This document shows, one piece after another, positions 60,087 through 64,000 of a stretch of 64,000 bases of DNA. This stretch comes from Ruminococcaceae bacterium UBA1425 (GTDB lineage: Bacteria > Bacillota > Clostridia > Oscillospirales > Acutalibacteraceae): contig DCUB01000050.1 in the NCBI GenBank assembly GCA_002329365.1, forward strand, positions 81,584 to 145,583, read 5' to 3'. Every line of letters begins with the position of its first letter. Position 1 is the stretch's first letter. Made by a program: the position numbers and the translations under genes. Under the pieces are notes generated by a model, which was not told the origin of the DNA, ran no database searches, and saw only the letters and a program-made list of their open reading frames with translations.

Positions 60087-61223
60087 TTGATCAGACGGCT
60101 CCTAACTCTTGCCGCGGCGGCGGTAATAGCGCTCACTTCCCTGTCTGTAACGGCATATGCTTACGACGAGGATAAGCTGAAATTCGACGGCGTCGGGAAG
60201 TTCACAATAGTCCAGTTTTCCGATACGCACAACACGGACCAGCCCTACGACGAAATGATTAAGCTTATTGAGGCGGCGCTTGATACATACAACCCGAATC
60301 TTGCCGTATTCACGGGCGACAACGTGACGGGCGGCTGGTTTATGTCAACCCCGCTGTCTGTAAAAAACGCCATTGACTGCATAGCTTCGCCCTGCGAGGA
60401 ACGCGAAATTCCGTTTGCCGCCGTTTTCGGCAATCACGACTGGCAGACGCTTTGCCCCGAAAGACTTCAGATAAGGATGTATCAAAGCTATGATATGTGC
60501 CTTATGAAAAAGGGCTTTTCGGTCTTCTCACGCAATGGAAATTACAACCTCACGATTAAAGACAGCGCAGGCGCGAAAGATATTTTCAACCTGTGGTTTT
60601 TTGATTCCGGCGCGAAGGACTTAAACGACAACATAACAGGCGTTAACAAAAGCCAGATAAGCTGGTACGAACAGAGAAGCGCGGAGCTTGGGGCATTAAA
60701 CGGCGGCGAGCCGCTGCCGTCGATAGTTTTTCAGCACATTCCCGTAATTGAGGTGAACAAGCTGTATCTCGAGGTCCCGGAAGGAACGGAAGGCGCGATA
60801 TCATATAACGGCAAGCATGTAATTCTTGACCCGTCAAAGGCTTACGCAGGTTCGGGCGAGCTTAAAGCACGGTCGGGCGTTCCCGTGAAAAACAACGGGC
60901 AGTACGAAAGCTTTGTAAAAACAGGCGATGTTGTAGCCGCGTTTTTCGGTCACGACCACACAAACGACTTTGTGGGAAAAACGGAGGACGGTATTATTTT
61001 AGGCTCCACAAAAACAAGCGGCTTTGAAAGCAGAGGCGACGGAAAGCAGGGCTTTCGTGTTATAGTGCTTGACGAAAACGACCTGAAAAACATTGAAACA
61101 TTTTCGGTGTATTATAAAGACCTTGTCGGCGGAGAGATACCCGAGCCGAAGCGCGAATACGATATAGGCCGTCGTCTGGAATCGATTTTCACAATGATAA
61201 AGGAATTCCTATTTATTTTTTAA
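60087..61223 (+). CDS. Secreted calcineurin-like phosphoesterase
   Basis: A 378-residue exported metallophosphoesterase. A signal peptide (about residues 1-26, VIALTSLSVTAYA) precedes the metal motifs: FSDTHNTD, AVFTGDNVTGG, VFGNHDW, FQHIP and FGHDHTND, which bind two metal ions. It resembles the purple acid phosphatase-like group that hydrolyses phosphate esters outside the cell. TTG 60087 is preceded by AGAGGGGGA. It is 17 bp before malic enzyme, so the two may share a transcript. Confidence 0.88.
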   Translation: MIRRLLTLAAAAVIALTSLSVTAYAYDEDKLKFDGVGKFTIVQFSDTHNTDQPYDEMIKLIEAALDTYNPNLAVFTGDNVTGGWFMSTPLSVKNAIDCIASPCEEREIPFAAVFGNHDWQTLCPERLQIRMYQSYDMCLMKKGFSVFSRNGNYNLTIKDSAGAKDIFNLWFFDSGAKDLNDNITGVNKSQISWYEQRSAELGALNGGEPLPSIVFQHIPVIEVNKLYLEVPEGTEGAISYNGKHVILDPSKAYAGSGELKARSGVPVKNNGQYESFVKTGDVVAAFFGHDHTNDFVGKTEDGIILGSTKTSGFESRGDGKQGFRVIVLDENDLKNIETFSVYYKDLVGGEIPEPKREYDIGRRLESIFTMIKEFLFIF

Positions 61224-61240
61224 CAGGAGGGAAATAAGCT

Positions 61241-62410
61241 ATGGACTACCAAAAGGAATCGTTAAGGCTTCACTACGAATGGAAGGGCAAACTTGAGATT
61301 ACCGCAAGGGCAAAGGTCGACACAAAGGAAAAGCTGTCGCTTGCGTATACGCCGGGTGTGGCGCAGCCATGCCTTGAGATACAAAAGGACATAAACAAAA
61401 GCTACGAGCTTACCAGACGCTGGAACACCGTCGCCGTTATAACAGACGGCACTGCTGTTCTCGGTCTTGGCGACATAGGTCCCGAGGCGGGAATGCCCGT
61501 CATGGAGGGCAAATGCGTGCTTTTCAAGGAGTTCGGCGGTGTTGACGCAATACCCCTTTGCATCCGCTCAAAGGACGTCAACGAAATCGTCCAAACGGTG
61601 TCGCTGCTGCTCGGCAGCTTCGGGGGAATAAACCTTGAGGACATTTCCGCGCCGAGATGCTTTGAGATAGAGGAAAAGCTTAAAAAGATTTCGGACATAC
61701 CCATTTTCCACGACGACCAGCACGGCACGGCGATTATATGCGCTGCGGCAATAATAAACGCGCTTAAAATCGTCGGGAAGCGACTCGAAGACTGTACAGT
61801 CGCGTTCAGCGGAGCGGGCGCGGCCGGCGTTGCTATTGCAAAGCTGCTTAAACGCCTCGGCGTAGGCGATATGTTTGTATGCGACAGAAAGGGCATAGTC
61901 TGCGACGGCGACGAGCTTGCGCCCGGAAAGCAGCTTATTGCCGACTTTACAAACAGCGAGCGCCGCAGGGGCTCGCTTGCCGACGCAATGAGGGGCGCCG
62001 ATATATTCATCGGCGTATCGGCGGCGGGAATTGTCAGCGGGGATATGATACGCTCAATGGCAAAGGACCCCGTAGTTCTTGCAATGGCAAACCCCGTTCC
62101 CGAGATAATGCCCGACCTCGCCCTTGCTGCCGGCGCAAAGGTAGTCGGCACAGGCAGGAGCGACTTCCCGAACCAGATAAACAACGTCCTCGCGTTCCCC
62201 GGCGTATTCAGGGGCGCGCTCGACGTCCGCGCGAGCGATATCAACGAGGAGATGAAAATAGCGGCGGCGTACGCCCTCGCGGGACTCGTTTCGGACGACG
62301 AGTTTTCGCCGGATTACATTATCCCGAAGGCGTTTGACGAGCGTGTGGGACCGACCGTCGCGGCGGCAGTCGCGAAAGCCGCAAGGGACAGCGGCGTAGC
62401 GCGGATTTAA
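61241..62410 (+). CDS. Malic enzyme (malate dehydrogenase, oxaloacetate-decarboxylating)
   Basis: A 389-residue short-form malic enzyme converting malate to pyruvate and CO2. Conserved: SLAYTPGVAQPCLEI (catalytic Tyr), VITDGTAVLGLGDIGPEAGMPVMEGK (catalytic Lys), FHDDQHGTAIICAA (metal Asp), FSGAGAAGVAIAKLL (nucleotide loop) and SDFPNQINNVLAFPG. The loop ends in CDRKG rather than an Arg-rich site, so NAD is likelier than NADP, by inference. With fumarase alpha, aconitase and isocitrate dehydrogenase it gives a partial C4/TCA set. The 280-bp gap downstream holds repeats. Confidence 0.93.
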   Translation: MDYQKESLRLHYEWKGKLEITARAKVDTKEKLSLAYTPGVAQPCLEIQKDINKSYELTRRWNTVAVITDGTAVLGLGDIGPEAGMPVMEGKCVLFKEFGGVDAIPLCIRSKDVNEIVQTVSLLLGSFGGINLEDISAPRCFEIEEKLKKISDIPIFHDDQHGTAIICAAAIINALKIVGKRLEDCTVAFSGAGAAGVAIAKLLKRLGVGDMFVCDRKGIVCDGDELAPGKQLIADFTNSERRRGSLADAMRGADIFIGVSAAGIVSGDMIRSMAKDPVVLAMANPVPEIMPDLALAAGAKVVGTGRSDFPNQINNVLAFPGVFRGALDVRASDINEEMKIAAAYALAGLVSDDEFSPDYIIPKAFDERVGPTVAAAVAKAARDSGVARI

Positions 62411-62419
62411 TTAATAACT

Positions 62420-62497
62420 TGCAGGGGCAACCCTTGCGGTTGCCCGGGGTTTATCGTTTTTGCCCGGCTTCGGGCGCACACACAGGTGCGCCCCTGC
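62420..62497. repeat. Array of modular intergenic palindromes (locus 9)
   Basis: 62420-62448 (GCAGGGGCAACCCTTGCGGT then TGCCC) and 62471-62497 (GGGCGCACACACAGGTGCGC then CCCTGC) form two GC-rich units, a GCGACCC-type variant and a GCGCACC-type unit, right after malic enzyme. Confidence 0.82.
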
Positions 62498-62545
62498 GAA
62501 ATTAATATAAGAACGTAAATTTATAATAAAACATTAAACCCCAAA

Positions 62546-62571
62546 GGGCGACTGCCGTCGGCAGCCGCCCC
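62546..62571. terminator. GC-rich hairpin, possible terminator
   Basis: GGGCGACTGCC / GGCAGCCGCCC with a 3-base loop and one mismatch. On the minus strand it is followed by TTTGGGGTTTAATGTTTT, so it could end asnB transcription; no T-run on the plus strand. Confidence 0.4.
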
Positions 62572-62641
62572 TTGAGGAATTGAAATGAAACATTAGGAAA
62601 ATGTCGAATTAAGAAATTGCGCAAAATAATATTATTTTTTG

Positions 62642-62667
62642 CGTAGGGAACGGTCTTGACCGTTCGC
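62642..62667. repeat. Single modular palindrome (locus 10)
   Basis: GTAGGGAACGGTCTTGACCG followed by TTCGCG: the AACGGTC unit with one base lost from its right arm, 24 bp beyond the asnB stop. Confidence 0.8.
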
Positions 62668-62690
62668 GTATTCATAGCATGCGAAAGTGA

Positions 62691-64000
62691 TTACTCGCCG
62701 CTTGCGCCGTAGTTCGAGAGCACTCTTGCGGACGGGTCGTTTACGTTGCAGCCCTTCCATGATTTGTTGGGCATCCAGAAATCAACAACCATTTCCGCCT
62801 GTCTGGGGTAGAATTTTTCAAACATCTCGCGGTAAAGAAGCGACTCCTTTGTAAACGGCTGCGCGAAAGCGTATGCCGCTCTTTTTTGCTCGAATTCCCC
62901 GTCAGTATAAAGCGAGGCGGCGTATTCCTGTATGTACCACACCATCGAGTGACCGACGGCGTCGCTGAAGGCCGCCTTTTCGCGGTAAAGAATCGAGTCG
63001 GGCAGATAGTCGCCCTCAAAGGCGCGGCGGAGAAGATACTTGCCCTTGTTGTATTTGTTCAGCTTCATCCCGGGGTCAATCGCCATGACGTATTTTACAA
63101 AGTCAAGGTCGCCGAACGGCACGCGCGCCTCCATTGAGTGAACGGAAATACAGCGGTCGGCGCGGAGAACATCGTACATATGAAGCTCGCGAAGCCGCTT
63201 TTCCGCCTCCGCCTGAAACGCCTCCGCGTCAGGCGCAAAATCGGTGTATTTGTAGCCGAAAATCTCGTCGGATATTTCGCCTGTCAGCAGCACCCTTATG
63301 TCTGTTGTTTCATGTATAGCCTTGCAGATTAAGTACATGCCGATGCTGGCGCGGATGGTGGTTATATCGTATGTTCCGAGAGCCGCGACAACCTCCGGGA
63401 GCGCTTTAAGCACAATGTCCTTTGTGATGATTATTTCCCTGTGGTCGCTGCCGATGTAATCGGCTACCTCGCGGGCGTATTTTAGGTCAATGGCGTCCTC
63501 GCTCATGCCTATGGCGAACGTGCGGATAGGCTTATTGAGAAGCCTTGCCGAAACGGAGCAGACAAGCGAACTGTCAAGACCGCCGCTTAAAAGGAACCCG
63601 ACGGGCGCGTCGGAGTCGAGACGCTTTCTTATTCCCGCCACGAGCCTGTCATGAATGCTGCGGCATACAGTATCAATGTCGTCTGTTATATAGGCAGGGG
63701 CTCTTTTGGCGATGTCGTTATAGCAAACGAAATTTTCGCCGTCGTAATAATGCCCGGGAGGGAACGGGTAAATCTTTTCGGTCAGCCCCACAAGGTTCTT
63801 TGCCTCGCTGGCGAAAATGACGGTGCCTTTACTGTCGTAGCCGTAAAAAAGCGGACGTATGCCTATGGGGTCGCGCGCCGCGATGTAGACGCCCTTTTTC
63901 GCGTCATATAGGATAAGCGCAAACTCGGCGTCGAGCATTTCGAACATATCCGTGCCGTACTCCTCGTAAAGAGGCAGCAGAAGCTCACAGTCGGAGTCGC
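62691..64000 (-). CDS. asnB: Asparagine synthase (glutamine-hydrolysing), N-terminal end outside window
   Basis: The frame continues to the right edge, so the start is missing; at least 436 residues are visible. The edge reads SDCELLLPLYEEYGTDMFEMLDAEFALILYD, from the glutaminase domain, so only its first part (with the catalytic Cys) is beyond 64000. The synthetase domain has the pyrophosphate loop FLLSGGLDSS, LLTGEISDEIFGYKY and MEARVPFGDLDFV. It makes asparagine from aspartate with glutamine nitrogen. An internal ATG at 63947 is not the true start. Confidence 0.94.
   Translation of the reverse strand, partial: DSDCELLLPLYEEYGTDMFEMLDAEFALILYDAKKGVYIAARDPIGIRPLFYGYDSKGTVIFASEAKNLVGLTEKIYPFPPGHYYDGENFVCYNDIAKRAPAYITDDIDTVCRSIHDRLVAGIRKRLDSDAPVGFLLSGGLDSSLVCSVSARLLNKPIRTFAIGMSEDAIDLKYAREVADYIGSDHREIIITKDIVLKALPEVVAALGTYDITTIRASIGMYLICKAIHETTDIRVLLTGEISDEIFGYKYTDFAPDAEAFQAEAEKRLRELHMYDVLRADRCISVHSMEARVPFGDLDFVKYVMAIDPGMKLNKYNKGKYLLRRAFEGDYLPDSILYREKAAFSDAVGHSMVWYIQEYAASLYTDGEFEQKRAAYAFAQPFTKESLLYREMFEKFYPRQAEMVVDFWMPNKSWKGCNVNDPSARVLSNYGASGE

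Noticed and set aside
61402..62244. 280-codon open frame opposite malic enzyme
   Set aside because: Shadow frame over a conserved enzyme on the other strand.

Overview
The window looks like a chromosomal segment of a spore-forming member of the class Clostridia, probably a gut-type anaerobe known mainly from metagenomes. The clues are a class A RNase P RNA; sporulation genes (a YlmC/YmxH-family protein, yabP, yabQ, an FtsK/SpoIIIE translocase beside a TepA-type protease, a DacF-like carboxypeptidase); the IspH-ribosomal protein S1 fusion typical of Clostridia; many TTG and GTG starts with strong Shine-Dalgarno sites; and sigma-A promoters with 17-bp spacers. No phage, plasmid, insertion sequence, tRNA, rRNA operon or CRISPR array is visible.

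Layout. 1-262 is the 3' part of rnpB, followed by an ATP-grasp gene, a small membrane protein gene, recD2 and comF. 5085-10355 holds metF, a short metH, a DUF2804 gene and an MraY-like gene. 10875-18029 holds a URO-D-family gene (minus), the ylmC-like/yabP/yabQ/divIC/yabR cluster, an IseA-like lipoprotein, the fumarase alpha subunit, hpf, nrdR, a sugar isomerase-like gene and a small membrane protein. 18041-25688 holds a DUF512 gene, rpmF-yceD, a P-loop protein, pgi, dacF, a DapA-family aldolase/lyase and pyridoxamine kinase. 25779-29819 holds a YfhO/CsbB-type glycosylation pair and thioredoxin.

29924-40018 is an almost continuous minus-strand run: a membrane-anchored secreted protein, a ceramidase-like protein, an RluA-type pseudouridine synthase, a GPH sugar symporter, a polar amino acid ABC transporter coupled to a CntK-like (DapF-fold) racemase, an RNase Z-like hydrolase and a glycerophosphodiesterase. 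40238-45227 holds aconitase-isocitrate dehydrogenase (a 2-oxoglutarate-forming branch), a lipoprotein, a HAD phosphatase and a thioesterase. 45591-50531 is the conserved HI0933-like/cmk/plsC/ispH-rpsA cluster. 50736-56309 holds TM2 and SdpI family proteins, a DUF3006/ComEC-like pair, ftsK and tepA. 56580-62410 holds asnA, comEA, glpK, a secreted phosphoesterase and malic enzyme. An asparagine synthase runs off the right edge.

The most unusual content lies between the genes. About thirty copies of a modular family of short palindromes (flank GTAGGG, arms beginning GGAACG, GGACAC, GGGCGC or GGGCGA) occur in ten gaps and never inside a gene. They are arranged in composite arrays of two to four hairpins whose order is repeated at distant loci, sometimes inverted. 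One gap (59556-60086) combines a heptamer repeat, two 123-bp direct copies of such an array and a second palindromic repeat type. The window's second candidate for a less-described system is the CntK-like racemase coupled to an amino acid importer without the other opine-metallophore genes.
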